A stretch of DNA of 64,000 nucleotides from Lottia gigantea (lineage: Eukaryota > Mollusca > Gastropoda > Lottiidae), in contig NW_008711113.1 in NCBI RefSeq assembly GCF_000327385.1, forward strand, positions 28,915 through 92,914, in the 5' to 3' direction. Under the pieces are notes generated by a model, which did not search any database, was not told where the DNA came from, and saw only the letters and a list, made by a program, of their open reading frames with translations. The translations under genes were made by a program, and so were the position numbers. Numbering within the stretch: position 1 is the first letter of the stretch; the number at the start of each line of letters is the position of its first letter. Below, one piece after another: positions 1 to 13,500 of this stretch.

Positions 1-269
1 TAACAAAATGTATAAATGGTACTCATTTAAGTCATCCCTATTGTTTTATTATGTTTATTATAGAAATAATTATGTTAAATCCATAATATTGCCTTGTTTC
101 TGTTATATGTATGCCTCATTTCTAAATGTCGTTGAAGTATTATGTTTTCATTTTAAAAATTAAGATGACAATGTTCACTAAATCCCTTGTAACATACCCA
201 TGGCTTTTCATCTGAAGACTTGGTTCTTCTTATTAAGTACTCTTTGGATGTCCCTCTTTTCATCTGTTG

Positions 270-1955
270 ATCTTTTCTTTAGCATTCTTCACTTGTTCTT
301 CATACTTCTTTCTGTTCTTCATCTGTTCTGTAGGCGCCGCTTCATCTGTTCTTCATCTGTTCCTCTTCATCTGTGAATAGGAGGTCTGAAAAGTCATACA
401 GGTCATGACCTCAGAACACCCCTATTGTGGCAGTGCTATTGTGGGTAGGTAAATTACCAGACGATTTACCCTTTCTAACCTGAAAAATATAAATACATAA
501 TTGCAAATAATTAGATGACTACCATTTTAAGTAATTTGTTAAAAACAAATACAATGTGTGAGAGGCCATGAAACACCCTTAAATTAGAGATCACATTTTG
601 GCGTCATCATTCTATAAGGTCTTGATTGGCTGATTACTCATATAAATACCATGTATTTGTTTATTTTTGAACAAAAATATCATGATTCACAAAACTGTAT
701 CAGAGTGTTGCAAGATATTTCAAATTAAGAATATCAAAATGGTTTAAATTACAGAACAAATATTTCTAAAACAAACTTGCCTTGCGAGCTTCTGTGCCAC
801 ACCATAAGCACTTGACTTCTGTATAATGAAGCTCTATCTATTTACACCTAAAATCAAAAATATACAACGTAATTCTTTGATATGGCACAAATGAAATAAT
901 TCAACAAATACATAAATCCAAACAGTTGATGGATTCTATGGAACAGTCTGTTACTCAGTAACAAGCGTATTAGAGCTTCGGAACTTGATCTTATGTTTCT
1001 AAATGTAATATTTACAGTGTGTATATAATGACTTGTATAGCAACATCATATCCAAGATAGCTATAAAAATATCCTTACCTGGCTTCGTTCCAAGAGTCGC
1101 CTTTAGGACATTATCTTGTGCTCCACCATAACCGTATTGACCTCCAAATGTAATGTCCTGTTGAAGCTAAAGACCAGCTCCTTTGTTCTTGGAACCCTAA
1201 AAGTCAAGATTCTTATTTTTAAAGTAGGTTTGGAAAGTTATGTGCAAAAAGTAATAAATACTTTAGACCAAAGACTAGAGGAATATATCCATTGCCTTAT
1301 CTGGAAGTTTTAAGCAAAAAAAATCTTTCTGTTAATTCTATAACATTAAAGCTATCTAAAAGTAACCTGGTAATGAAAATCTTGAAAACTAACTCTTTAA
1401 TTATGTATATCAAATGTGAATAACATCATTTGGCCAATATCTCTGCTCATGGACAATCAATTTTCAAAGGTCACTCTTGATTTGATTAGTTTTAAGCTCT
1501 TGCGTCCAAGACTAAATGACTTTTTGAATTAAAGCTTTTTACTGTGGTATCTGTCATTAGCCAGGCAAGTCATGCCTCTTGCAACACCCCTCTGCCAATG
1601 GAATTATCAAATATGTAGCCATTTCAGAGAGAAAGATTCCATGGTAGTTTTTGCTTTTTCATTCCACAGCAAGGGCCTTGTCCTTGAAATGGATTTTATT
1701 TTTAAGAGATCAATCAGATGACACCAAAATCATCGTAATTTAAATTTTCAAGATTAATGCTCCAGTACACCTTCAAGGGATACAGAAAATGAACAAGAAT
1801 TTTTCAGGGTGGGTTTCACAAAATTTCACAGAATAGGAATTTGATTTAAATTGAAATATGTAAGTAGGTACTGACCGTGCTACGTTGATCATCTAACTGT
1901 AAGTGGTGTATGTCAAACCCAATAGTAAAGACCGCTATCGAGTTCCCACCGACGG
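270..1955 (-). pseudogene. Exon-like module, copy 1 of 3 (unrecognised protein)
   Basis: Four short blocks recur in the same order and strand three times in the first 14 kb. In this copy, in minus-strand order, they are X (1955-1876), Y (1196-1079), Z (837-781) and W (from 474 to roughly 270). Each starts after an AG and ends at a GT or GC donor. X reads NSIAVFTIGFDIHH, the second half of Y reads DITFGGQYGYGGAQDNVLKA, Z resembles SAYGVAQKLAR, and W contains NSTATIGVF. Only the blocks are conserved between copies; the spacers differ in length and content, which points to exons rather than one mobile repeat. Frames are imperfect: Y needs a frame change in its first half and W has an in-frame TGA after GVF. 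I do not recognise the family. It could be a decayed tandem gene, or part of one long gene with repeated exon groups. Confidence 0.42.
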
Positions 1956-2924
1956 CTGAAAACAACAAAAGACAAACATTGTATTGAGTCAAAATACCAC
2001 ATAATTTAGTATCTAAGGACATATTCTATTTATTTCTGGTTTATTGGGCATGGTTATTGAGCCATGGAATACGGAATCCACTGAAAATTTTGCAAATTGA
2101 TATATTTTTCTGAAAATTCACACAGCTAATAATATCATGGTAGTATAATTTCAATACATCAAGATCTATGATAAACTTACTAAAAATGGGTGAAGGCATC
2201 GCCAAATCTGTTCCTCTTCATCTGTTCTTCATCTGTTCCTCTTCATCTGTAAATAGGAGGTCTGAAGAGTCATACAGGCCATGACCTCAGAACACTCCTA
2301 TTGTGGCAGTGCTATTGCGGGAAGGTAAATTACCAGACGATTTACCTTTTCTAACCTAAATATCAGACACAAAATATACTTATTTTTTTCTTTAAAGTCA
2401 AGCACAAATAAATATTGTCAATCTTCGTAAATAAAAACTTTCATTGAATGAAGATATTCATTCAGTTTTGTTGCTTGGTCAAACTGCTTATTTGGTTTGG
2501 TTGAATTCTAAATACCTTGGCCACAACTCAACCCTTAATTTTTCTTTTATATTTCTCCTTGTACTGATAAGTCAATGGTACCAAGTGACATTTCAGAAAT
2601 CTATGTGATATCTTAAGTTGACACAGGTTTGAAGTTTGGAAGCAGAAGCAGGTGTGGCATTTAGTTTATAAACCTTAAAGAAAATTTGAGCTCACATCAC
2701 CTTATTGCAGTTCACACAGTTACCAAGTTCTTAACCCCTTCAAGCATAAATTTCTTTTAGCCAGGCAAAGGAGGGAGGAGTCTACATGGTCAGGGATAAG
2801 AATAGCATTATGCATTAAAGTACACTTGCCTTGCGAACTTCTGTGCCACACCATAAGCACTTCCATGTAGTGAAGCTCTATCTGTTTACACCTAAAATCA
2901 TAAATATTTCAAACATATCAATAC

Positions 2925-3800
2925 CAAGTTTCAAAGATAGCTTCCCAGGCAAGGTAATATACGCCCACTGGCAGCTTTGATTTTGAATAAAAATATTTAG
3001 CAGTACAGTAACAATCACCAGTATGAAATATTCAACCTTCAGTCATACACTTCTTTTTAACTTTTTAGGGCGATAATGAATAATATTGAGTATGAGTTAT
3101 TGCCCTTGTTCTTGAAAACGTGTTCAATTTTTAGCTCATGAAAACTTTAGAAGGCAAATATTCAATCTTCAGCGCGGAACTGAATAATAAAAGCAAGTTT
3201 TGTCAAAATTCAGCAACAATCATGCCTTTCAGTGTTTAAGAGCTAAATTTGAAAGCGTTTTCAAGAACAAGGGCAGCAACTCATACTAAATATTTTTCAA
3301 TTCTTCTGATTTTCAATAGGGTTCATCCTTGAGTGATTACGAACATTCACACCTAGTTTCATAAAAATCTGTCAAGAATTGTGCCTTCTAGAGTGATTAC
3401 GAGCTAAAAATTGAACTCATTTTCAAGAGCAAGGGCAATAATTCCTACTAAATATTTTTCGATTTTTCTGATTTTCAATAGGGTTTATCCTTGGGTGATA
3501 ACAAACACTAATGCCAAGTTTCGTCAAAATCCGTCAAGAATTGTCCTTTCTAGAGTGTTTACGAGCTAAAAATTGAACGCGTTTTCAAGAACAAGGGTAT
3601 TAACTCATACTAAATATTTTTCGATTCTTCTAATTTTCGATAGGGTTCATCCTTGGGTGATTACGAACACTCATATCAAGTTTTGTCAAAATCCGTGAAG
3701 AACTGTGTCTTGTAGAGTGTTTACGAGCAATTGTGGACGGACGGACCGACGGACGGGCGGACATGGGTGGCGGAAATATACGCCCCCCATTTCATGTGGG
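2925..3800 (+). repeat. About 165-bp tandem repeat ending in a GACGG-rich box
   Basis: A unit containing GAGCTAAAAATTGAAC, CAAGAACAAGGGCAATAACTC and AATAGGGTTCATCCTTG recurs about three times between 3240 and 3720. It is followed by a GGACGGACGGACCGACGG box and ATACGCCCCCCATTTCATG. A block around 2940 (GGTAATATACGCCCACTGGC) recurs near 4705, and a weaker copy of the unit lies at 4840-4990. No coding potential is seen. Confidence 0.7.
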
Positions 3801-4499
3801 AGTATAAAAACAGTTCATACAACAGCAGATTTATCAACAATAAAAGGGATTGTGTCGAGATATTTTTTTTTTATGTGTATTGGGGAACAACAAAAGTCTG
3901 ATTGAAAATTGTAATTGTGCAAATTGATGCTATCAGTGTCCCCGATACCTATAAAAAAAATTAAAATCCCTATAAAACATTCCAAGTTGAATTCAAAATT
4001 TGTTACCTTTGGCCACATATGAAAGTAACTTTTTAGCTTGAAAACTAAAATGGTGCAAATAGATACACATTATAAAATGTTGGAAATCCTTTTCACATTC
4101 TTTTCTTACTTTGAAAAATACAGTATAAACAATTTGACTCGTATTGCTATATCATACCATATGAAATATTTCAAATATCCTTACCTAGCTATGTTCCAAG
4201 AGTCGCCTTTGGGACATTTGTGCTCCACCATAACCTAATTGACCTCCCAGTTTAAATGTCCTGTTGTAGCTAAAGACCAGCTACTTTGTTCTTGGAACCC
4301 TGGAAGAGAAACAACAGGAATTTTATTTGCTATTTTTGGGGGTTGATTTGGGTCATGAATGTAAATAGTTTTCAGGTGTGCTAGATATGTATGCTAATTC
4401 CTTTAAAAATAACTGAGAATTTCTTTTTCTATTATATATCTTTTCGATAAATGGCAGTCATCTTTCTAACACAGATCATTCTGGACATACATGGATTTC

Positions 4500-4640
4500 A
4501 TTAGCCTGCTCTTTTTCGACTTCGAACTGTCAAAGGATTTTTAACATGCTCAGTCTGTAGCACACAGGTTTACTGTCACATCCAAACGGCTAGAAGCTTT
4601 TTCCATGTCCGCCCCTGCCACCTGCATCATTAACAAGGGC
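4500..4640 (-). repeat. Partial SINE, reverse orientation
   Basis: The complement matches the middle of the full-length SINE at 25541-25911: the AGGTGGCAGGGGCGGACATG region, the GTGCTACAGACTGAGCATG region and the CGAAGTCGAAAAAGAGCAGG stretch. The tRNA head and the 3' tail are absent. Confidence 0.65.
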
Positions 4641-5154
4641 AAATCCGGTTTTACAGTATAAAGCTCAATTTACAGGTACTGTAACTAATCAAAGATTGCT
4701 TTCCATGCAAGGTAATATATGCCCACTGGCAGTTTTATTTTCAATTTAAAATATTTGGAATTATAGTAACAATCACCGTGTCAATATTCAACCATTTGTC
4801 ATACATTTTTCTGAACAATTGAAAACTTTGAACACAAGGGCAATAACTCATATTTTTGATCTTCAATAGTGTCCATCCATGAAAGATAATAAAAATACCA
4901 AATTTTGTCAAAATCCATCAAGAATCTTGCCTGCTGAAGTTTTCACTGACTGATAGACATTTGCGACGCCAAAGTGGAATTTATAAAACTTTGTATACTT
5001 ACCGTGCTATGTTGATCATCTAACTGTGTGTGTGTGGTGTATGTCAAACCCAATAGTAAAGACAGCTATTGAGTTCCCGCAGACTTGACGGCTGAAAATA
5101 AACATTTAAATTCAATTAAAGTAGGTGTCAATAGTTGATATATCAAGTTTTTTT

Positions 5155-5545
5155 ATGAGTCCGACAACATTGAACCTTTGATACAGAAGCCAGTTGCCAT
5201 AAGTCTAGATTTATCAAGTGCTTAAGAGTTTGATATCATTGAACCTTTGATGCGGTAGCCAGTGGCAATCAATCTGGATTTATCCAGTGATTAAAAGTCT
5301 GACATCATTGAACCTTTGATGCAGTAGCCAGTGGCAATCAATCTGGATTTATCAAGTGATTAAGAGTCCGACTTCATTGAAACAGTAGCCTGTTGCCAGA
5401 AGTCGAAAATTAATCAAGTGTGTACGAGTACAACATCATTGGACCTTCCGTACAGTAGATCGTTACTCTTGTCACCATGTTTGGTGGTATTCGCTTTATC
5501 AAGTGTTCACAAGTCAGATATTGAGCCTTTGATACAGTAACCTGC
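5155..5545 (+). repeat. Tandem repeat, about 75-bp unit, about 5 copies
   Basis: The unit carries TCATTGAACCTTTGATGCAG, TAGCCAGTGGCAATCAATC and TGGATTTATCAAGTGATTAA. The two central copies (about 5235-5375) are nearly identical and the outer ones are degenerate. No frame is preserved. Confidence 0.8.
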
Positions 5546-6659
5546 TTGTCACTACGTTTCATTCATTCATTTCATTCATATGTTCAATAATCCAATCTTA
5601 ATCTTTCCTCTTTAATCATTTATTATCCAAAAACTAGCTGGTAAAAAGGACCCTAGTTTACATAGTTGTTATCCTTGGGGTTAAATTTTAACACCAAAAC
5701 TTTACTTAAAAGTTTACGTAAACTTTAAAAGTTTATCACTTTTGCAAGCTGTTAGAAAACTACTGTACAGATTTGAATAAAATAAATGCATAATTGTAGA
5801 GAAATATGTCTCCCTTATACTTTCTAAAGATTTTAACTGAATATAACGAGCCATTATAAAGAGGATCACCGAAACTAGGTCAAACTGCTTAAAAAAAATA
5901 TTAGTACTCTAAGTTTTAAATTAACCCTTTTAAAACAAATTCAATTTGATCAAGCCACTACATAGATAAAATAAGCATATTTTGGAATATGTTCAGGTAT
6001 AATTTACGATGTTTTTGATAATGAAAATGTTTTACAAAAAAAGTGAAATGCCCCTTGAAGATGTTCATAATGACAAAGTTATCATCAAATCTAGGGCAAT
6101 AATACTTAATTAGAACATCCTACTATTACCGAGGATTCGAGGATGACCAAACACCCAAACAGCAGATGTGTTTAATAGTTAGATTCAATTAAGAGCAGCA
6201 TAAATCATAATGATTAATTTGTCAAGATTCAAAAGAAAATGTGCATTGCAAAAACAATCATTTCCCTTACTCAAGAGCTTCAATTCCAAATATCACCACA
6301 AGTTGTAATCGATTTAATATTGTAGCTTCTATTGTGCTCACAAACAAATTATCCAATATCTCATAAATAATCAGATCAATTTCATCCAAATTCTTTTCGT
6401 TTTATTGTAGAAACTGAACAATTTTGACAAGTTTTTACTAAGTCAAGGGCAATAACTTAAAACTGTTTGACTATCTCAACAATACTTAATAAAAAATAGA
6501 ACAGAATTCAAATATCTGCTCTAGTTTGGGAAAACATGGATGTTTTTCTCAGTATGAGCAAAATAGTTTTTAGTTTCTTAGTATGTTTTACGACTTAAAC
6601 CAACAGTTCCACCCACATGCATGTTTGTTTTCTGTGTAATCAGCTAAGATCAGGGCCAA

Positions 6660-7533
6660 TGCAGCAGTAGTAAACGTAAATGTTGTTCGGTACCTGAATC
6701 CAGATCGACCTTTACTGAGATCCATAACCGCTTTAGCACTAGTTGGAAAGTTATTTGAATCTCTGTCATGTCCAGTTTATATCTTCAACTTCCAGGTATA
6801 TCCAAATGCAGGACCCTTCGCTTGGCTCAATTTAAAAACTTTATACCAAATCTTGCAGACTTAGATTAATTGTATTGTTTGAATCCAAGTCTAACATAAA
6901 ACTTCATGTCTGATTCACCAATCGCAATATCCTGTGATGGTGTGTAAGCTGATTTTAATTTCTTATTCAGAATGTCAACAACAGGTCAAATTTTAAACAG
7001 TCTATCAATGCCTTCATCTTCTTCATCATAGTTAAACTGGTATATAAGCATATCCGTCATGACTCATGGGGTATAATATAGACTAGGGAATAAGGTGTTT
7101 TAATCTTCAATCCATCTCTCAATTTTTGGCTTACATACTATAGGCTACCAATCGAAATCGTTTTCTGGTGTGGATGTTGCATGTGCAAAAACATAATTTT
7201 CTGCCAAAGCACTTCACACATAAACTCATTGAAAATTTCCAGAGCAGAGCTGTCTTCATTCAGGTTATCTAGCTCACAACCATACAGGCTTATTGTCGAC
7301 TTCCATTCAACCGGATTATTAGGCCAACTTTCGATTTCTTCATTAGAGCTATCAACAACTATGTAATTCACACTAGCAACGTTGATTCTAATTCTTCACC
7401 ACTTCGATAGGATGCATCATCGCTGCCTTCACTTGAGTCACCCTCCTCTTCTGACAACGATCCAGAGTCTACTAACTTATTTCTAATCTTATTTTCATCC
7501 AAACTGAATTTTCGTTTGTTACTTAACACCATG
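6660..7533 (-). pseudogene. Decayed piggyBac (PGBD-type) transposase
   Basis: The minus strand starts ATG GTG TTA AGT AAC AAA CGA at 7533 and runs through a Ser/Glu/Asp-rich N-terminus (SGSLSEEEGDSSEGSDD), typical of piggyBac-derived transposases. After a frameshift near 7377 comes SALEIFNEFMCEVLWQKI, matching the family's conserved FNxFF...ELW..I segment. Further on, about 7010-6870, the frame reads DRLFKI, a stop, then PVVDILNKKLKSAYTPSQDI and AIGESDMKFYVRLGFKQYN. This is the family's RP..D.LN..F...Y.P.Q.I.IDES block with the catalytic Asp of IDES changed to Gly. The remainder has several stops and the C-terminal half is not found. It is a dead DNA transposon. No terminal repeats or TTAA duplications were identified. 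Confidence 0.8.
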
Positions 7534-7539
7534 ATGGAA

Positions 7540-9720
7540 AGGGAGACAACTGTCTCTTACATCCTCAAATTCTTTTAAGGCCTAAACAAAACATTAGGAT
7601 GTTCTGGAGTAAGCTTATGGAATTGAAAGACTCAAACCAACAACACCAAGTGGTGAAAACTGAAATTTTAAGTAGACCAGACCATAGATGGCCCTTTCAA
7701 AATAGCATTAAATCGAACTAAATTTTTTATCCCTTCAGTATGGTAGCATGAAAAGCTGAAATATTCATAATATCCAAATTGACTATCTCAAGGACATGTC
7801 AGAAAAAATCAAAACTCAAACATATGCCTTAGTTTAGGAATTATGCCATTTGAGAATTAGGCCTATTACTGAAAGTGATCAAAACATCCAAAAGAAATTA
7901 TTTACACTCACAATTGCATAATAACAGTCGAATAACCTAATTTCCTACTAACCTACTTTTCGTGCATCTCCACGGAAATGATTAATAATTTACATGTGCG
8001 ACCTCGTGCAACCTCAGGGTGACAACATGGGTTGTCTGCACACTGTCAGCTAGTAGAATGAATCTAGTAGTTTCAAGCAAGGTAAATGTATTAATGTATA
8101 CTTTTATAAACAAAATGGAGTTCAGTTATTACTAAATATCACAATTTTTCCGCCGAATTTCCTTATAATCCCAAGTTGTAATAGGATTTCCAAGTGTCGT
8201 CTGCTAGAATATATTCAAGCGAACGACATCACGTGAAAAAATTCTATGGAACATAATGTGGGTCATATTCTTATGTAGTTTCAATGACTTTTAGCTATAA
8301 ATCACTCTTACGTTTCACATATCTAATATTTTGTCAGTCACTATTTTTTTTTTAAATCATTGTTCTTTGAAGGAATTGTCATCAGTTATAATAAATTCCT
8401 ATTAAAGATAAAAACTAAGAAAAGTTAATTATACCACTGGGTATCCATACAATGGGTTTTTCTCGACTTATTTATAGATCAAACATTGTACATGAAAATA
8501 GGTGACGCATTTTGCCGCCGTTGTCGAGTTGGTTACTCATGAAATATGGGCCAAAGTGGGGAGATTCATAAAGAAAATTGAAACAAACCAATTCAATTAA
8601 TTTGTAGAATATCTGAGGAACCTTCTAAGACATAAAACAAAAATTTGCGTTTTTTAACTTCGACAAAATTCGGTTTTGAATCCTTATATGCACGCATAGG
8701 CCTATAGGTTATACCACTACAGTATATCACCCACATCTTGTTCATTTCCTTCCAATGAGACCATAGGGACATTCAATTTTAAATGCATCCCAGAAAGCTG
8801 AAATTTACAAGGCATAGTACACTATACAAATTGACTACTCACTCATATTCATGAGAGGAAATAACTTTATTTAACCTAATTTCTTACCCTAATAAAGAGT
8901 GAATATTATTCTTATCATTATTACCTTCATGTCATACAATAAAGCCAAATTCTACACGCGATAGTTTGAATATTTTTCACATGACAAGAACTGTCAACAA
9001 CTATTCCTATTTTGAACATGAACATGGATAGTTAGTAAACAATCTGATATAGAATTAAGATAAATAAAACCGATTATTTACCTGTGGAGAGAGAAATAAA
9101 ACGTTAAATTACAAGAAAAGGTCTATTTTTTTTTAAATCAGAAGAAACTGAATGAGTGTCCTAAGCAGAAGAGTAATTATCTCCCTTTACTAGTATACAG
9201 TCTAACCACAATGCTTCAGATCACAGTTAATTTATCTCTTGGATACGTTTATTTAGCTAACCACCGTAAGTCACTCTTGACCTTCGAAACCGGTGGATGT
9301 AATGGTCCGAACAAATTTTCAGAATTGACCTCATAAAAAATACATCAAAATCGAAACTAGAATTCCGATAAATTTGGTAATAACAGGAGATGAATATTTT
9401 TCTTAAACTGCACTAGTTTAATATGGGAAGAGGTCATCACTCGCCGCTCACAATTATAATTACAAGTACATATCTCTTATTCATGACATGTGATGAAAAG
9501 TAGGATGTAAAACTCCAATCACACTTCATTTCTAATTCATGATAACTGTCAAAGTTTCTGTTCGTTTGAATTTAACTTTTTTTTTTAAAAGAATACATGG
9601 TTTACTGCTGTATACAAATATTCCCCAATTTTCATTTAATTAATTCATACTTTTTAATCTAAAACTGCACGAAGCCATAGTAAACAGAAGTGAGAGTTTA
9701 GCAACTTAGCTAACTAGGAG
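7540..9720. other. No gene seen
   Basis: This is AT-rich sequence without a convincing reading frame or splice-linked coding blocks. A short stretch near 9490-9530 (AGTAGGATGTAAAACTCCAA) resembles the 3' tail of the local SINE family. Confidence 0.5.
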
Positions 9721-9939
9721 TTACAGTGGCTGTGTCAGCCTTCCAAAGTACAAATATGGGTTCAAAAAGGGAAAAGACTGACTTCATGGGCATTGAAGGG
9801 GGCTATGTCACTGAGCGACTGGAGATTCAACCAAGCTGTCACAGTAATCACTACGACTTGCACAATACGATTGGCCTAACATATTCATCGATCAAACCTC
9901 AAACCTGTCCAAGGCATCAAGAACCTACCTATACAAATC

Positions 9940-10300
9940 ATCAAAAAAATCATATCCAACCTGTCCAAGTTTTGTGAAAATCAAACAGAAACAGTAATCT
10001 CTGTGTGAAAATACAAAAGTCAAGACTATTTTATTCAAGAGTAACAATTCAGGTTCTTGCAGATCTTGTCAACTTACTGGTCCTTGCTCACTGTATATTG
10101 GTCTGGCCTGCTTGGCGAGTGGCAATGGCCATTTCTATACAAATCACCAAATCCATCAAATCTAACCTGTCCAAGTTTTGTGAAAATCAGACAGAAACAG
10201 TAGTCTCGGTGTGATAAATCCTTGTGAAAATACAAAAGTCAAGACTATTTTTTTCAAGAGTAACAACCCAGGTTCTTGAAGATCTTGTTAACTTCATATT
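9940..10300 (+). repeat. Tandem duplication, about 190-bp unit
   Basis: Two copies share ACCTGTCCAAGTTTTGTGAA, AATACAAAAGTCAAGACTAT and GGTTCTTG.AGATCTTGT, the first near 9956-10080 and the second near 10168-10300. The second copy has a short insertion. Non-coding. Confidence 0.8.
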
Positions 10301-10594
10301 TACAGAAAGGTTGACTAGAATCAATTCTTAAAAATCATCAGTATTGTTTTTGCCATTTTAACATACAACCAATAGCCATCATTTGTTTGAGAGAAAACCA
10401 ATGAAGTCAAGATTCCAACACTCTAAAGAATGAAGTACAGTCCTCACAATGTTTGAAATTTGAGATCTTACTAAACAATATTTAAGGCTTCCATTTAGTA
10501 CCATTTGTTAGATTAGTAACATTTACGTCAAGATTCCAAAACTTTAACTAAATGAGCTACATTCAGTCTAAAAAGGTGTGTAAGATCAACTTAC

Positions 10595-13500
10595 CAAAAA
10601 TGGGTGGAGGATTCGCCCTACATCTTCATCTGTTCCTCTTCATCTGTTCTTCATCTGTTCCTCTTCATCTGTTCTTCATCTGTTCCTCTTCATCTGTTGG
10701 CGCGCGCCGCTTCTTCTGTTCTTCATCTGTGAGTAGGAGGATCTGTAGGGTCATACAGGCCATGGCCCCAGAACACTCCTATTGTGGCAGTGCTATAGTG
10801 GGTAGGTAAATTACCAGAAGATTCACCCTTTCTAACCTGAAATGGATTGAAACAATAATAGTAACGAACCTTCACATCACAGATCTGTTGCCATAACAAG
10901 GAAACAACTAGCTGTAGCCAACACAGCAGTGTTCTTCAGCCACGTTTCATCAAAATAATTCAAAACTACTTTAGACTTTAAAATTATTTTCCAAACACCG
11001 AAACTTGCTAGTACTTATCATTCTGGAATGTTCACAAAGAACATTGACTTACAATATAGATATAGTCCACTTAGTCCATAAAATACAAGTTGAAGATACG
11101 CTTTATTTTAAGCGTGTTTGTAAAACATGAGCTAATTTCGGATATAAATATGTGTCATATTTCATTACATTACATTAGATTTTACTAATTCTGTTCATCG
11201 ACTGATAAACAACTTTTAATTTCCATTTCAAAATATATAAATTACTAATTGTTATATAAACCCTGTTGAGTTAAATATTACTTCTACAAAATTTGTAGAT
11301 AAACTCTTACTTTATCTTAAACAATTATCATATTGTTTTTCTATCACTTTATTTATATCAGATGACAGCTTATTTTCGTAATTTTTTGTTGATTACATAG
11401 ATGTACTGAATTGATGTCATAACTAATGTAACTACGGTCCATACATCTGTTTATATAATAGTATAACTTTTTCGAGAACTAAATATTGATAACATTTAGA
11501 TAAATCTTAAAGAAAATTATTTGAAACTTTATGAAATTATGCAAATTTATACTATGTAAATACATTTTGTGTTTTTCAGAAAATAGAAGCACTTTGCTCA
11601 AAGACAGACGACGAATAGAATCTTTCAACGATAACTTGTAATAAAATTATGAACTGTTGTTGTTATTGCATCTCGTCATTTTTAGTGTAACCTGGACTTT
11701 TCCGATACTCAGCGGAACAAAAAGTGTAGGTGTATCAGAAAAGTGTAGGTGTATCACAAAAAGTGGAGGTGTATCGGATAATAACCTACACTAAAGATTA
11801 AAGGGTCGAGAAAAAATGTATTTAAGAATGGAATACCACCCACTCTTAGTTCAGAGTTCCCTAAAAGTGTACTCTTCAAGGGATACCGAGTTGTCATAAC
11901 GTGTTCTAGATTGAAAACATGGAATAAGGTGATGTTTTACGTTTTTCGTTTCTGCATCTGATAGGGCTAATGTGAACATACAACAACATGTAGTGTGTAA
12001 TGTAATTTTGTCAGGGAAGTAGTACATGTTTTCCATGTTCAACAGTCGACCGATCTTTCGGATGCACAAACTGTAGCACACTGATTCACCAAGCGTCCCG
12101 CGTCATGTTTTAACCATTTGACATTATGAATGATATGCCAGAACAGGCGTTAACAGAATTTCTAAAATATGATAATTTGAAACTTACACGAGGAGCTTCC
12201 ATGCCACACCATAAGCACTTTATTCATATATATTGAAGCTCTATCTGTATACACCTAAAATTAGAAAAATTAAACAGAACCTCAAAAATCATGTCGTTTC
12301 AATACAATAACAAAATACTTTCACTGTTGAAATAGTGCTCAATATTTCAATTGTATAGCGATCTAGAAATGCACTCCTAAAATTAGATATTTAATATGTT
12401 ATTTATTTTATCACAGAATACAATATACTGTACATTTTCACCCTAATCAATCTTGACAGTCCGCAATTAGATAGTTTGTTGCAATCAACATCATGGCGGG
12501 CTTGTGCAGGTTTTTTTTTTATCAAGTAATAGTCTGAGACCTGTTGATTTCTACCTAGTTTTAATAGGGACAATTCAGAAAAAAAATTAGGATTTTTTCT
12601 CATTGCCATAGTCAAGGTGTTTTCATCTGAAACCAATCAAGAACTGATCCCCATACTTGGCATTTCATTGTCTATGTTTCAAGTTGCGCAACACCCCTGC
12701 GGGGAAATTCCTCCACATAAAAAACGTAATTTTACTAGCTTATGCTAACTGATCCGACTCATCTTTATTGAATAAAGGTGATTTAATTTGCTTATCTAAC
12801 CCCTGATCCTTCAAGTCCTTAATCCCATCAATGATTTAAATTAATTCTCAACCAGATTCATTGGAAAATTGTGAAAGAGATGATTCTGTATAGCTATACC
12901 ATATGAGACACGACTTGTAATTGGCTTCAGAAAGTGGGATTTATTTCTACTAAATCAAAGGTTATATATAAAGAGAACTCGCACACCTTTTCTAAATCAA
13001 CTAGGTAGAAGTCAACAAATATCTGAATATTATAAAATGAAATTGACTTACCGCCCTTTGTTTCAAGAGAGGCTGGGTGGACATGATATGGCAGCTTAGC
13101 CGAGTACAACCTAGGTGGCCCTAGCAAGGTAGCCCACAGGCTGCCACAACTAAACTACACGCGAGCCCAACCCATAAACGCGAAAATTTTGCTCCTTGAA
13201 AGCTACCTCAAAAAACCTAGGTTGTACACCAAATCTAACCATGTCGTCCGTAGCTAAAGACGAGCTACTATACTTGAAACCCTGAAATATAAGAAAATAA
13301 TAAAATAAACTTTTTGTTTTACATGTGTAATAAATTTGCTCATTAAAACTGATGTATGAACATAAATGTCAGTGGTACTGACCAGGATATAATTCATTAT
13401 TTTTCTTTTCTGATCAAACTCACTTCAAACTATCTGTAATACTTTTCAGAATCACAATCTAAAAGGTTGGTTCAATCATTTAGTAAGCAAAATTGTACCA

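Larger units (their letters stand above)
2181..5091 (-). pseudogene. Exon-like module, copy 2 of 3 (unrecognised protein)
   Basis: The blocks are X (5091-5003), Y (4299-4185), Z (2881-2830) and W (2350-2181). Z is the cleanest copy: with one base carried over from Y it reads DRASLHGSAYGVAQKFAR and ends at a textbook GC donor (AAG/GCAAGT). Its last two bases join the A that opens W to give an arginine codon followed by KGKSSGNLPS. W carries STATIGVF, then TGA, then GHGLYDSSDLLFTDEEEQ. It ends CCC ATT TTT A/GTAAGT, and the leftover A is in phase with block X of copy 1. That phase match suggests the modules were once spliced to one another. X and Y have frame problems in this copy. Function is unknown. 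Confidence 0.42.

Noticed and set aside
421-2300. Selenocysteine reading of the shared TGA in block W
   Set aside because: The third copy has Trp rather than Cys, other frame defects are present, and no SECIS-like element could be supported.
11579-11646. Possible last exon on the plus strand (acceptor, 13 codons, stop, AATAAAA)
   Set aside because: Too short and without any partner exon.
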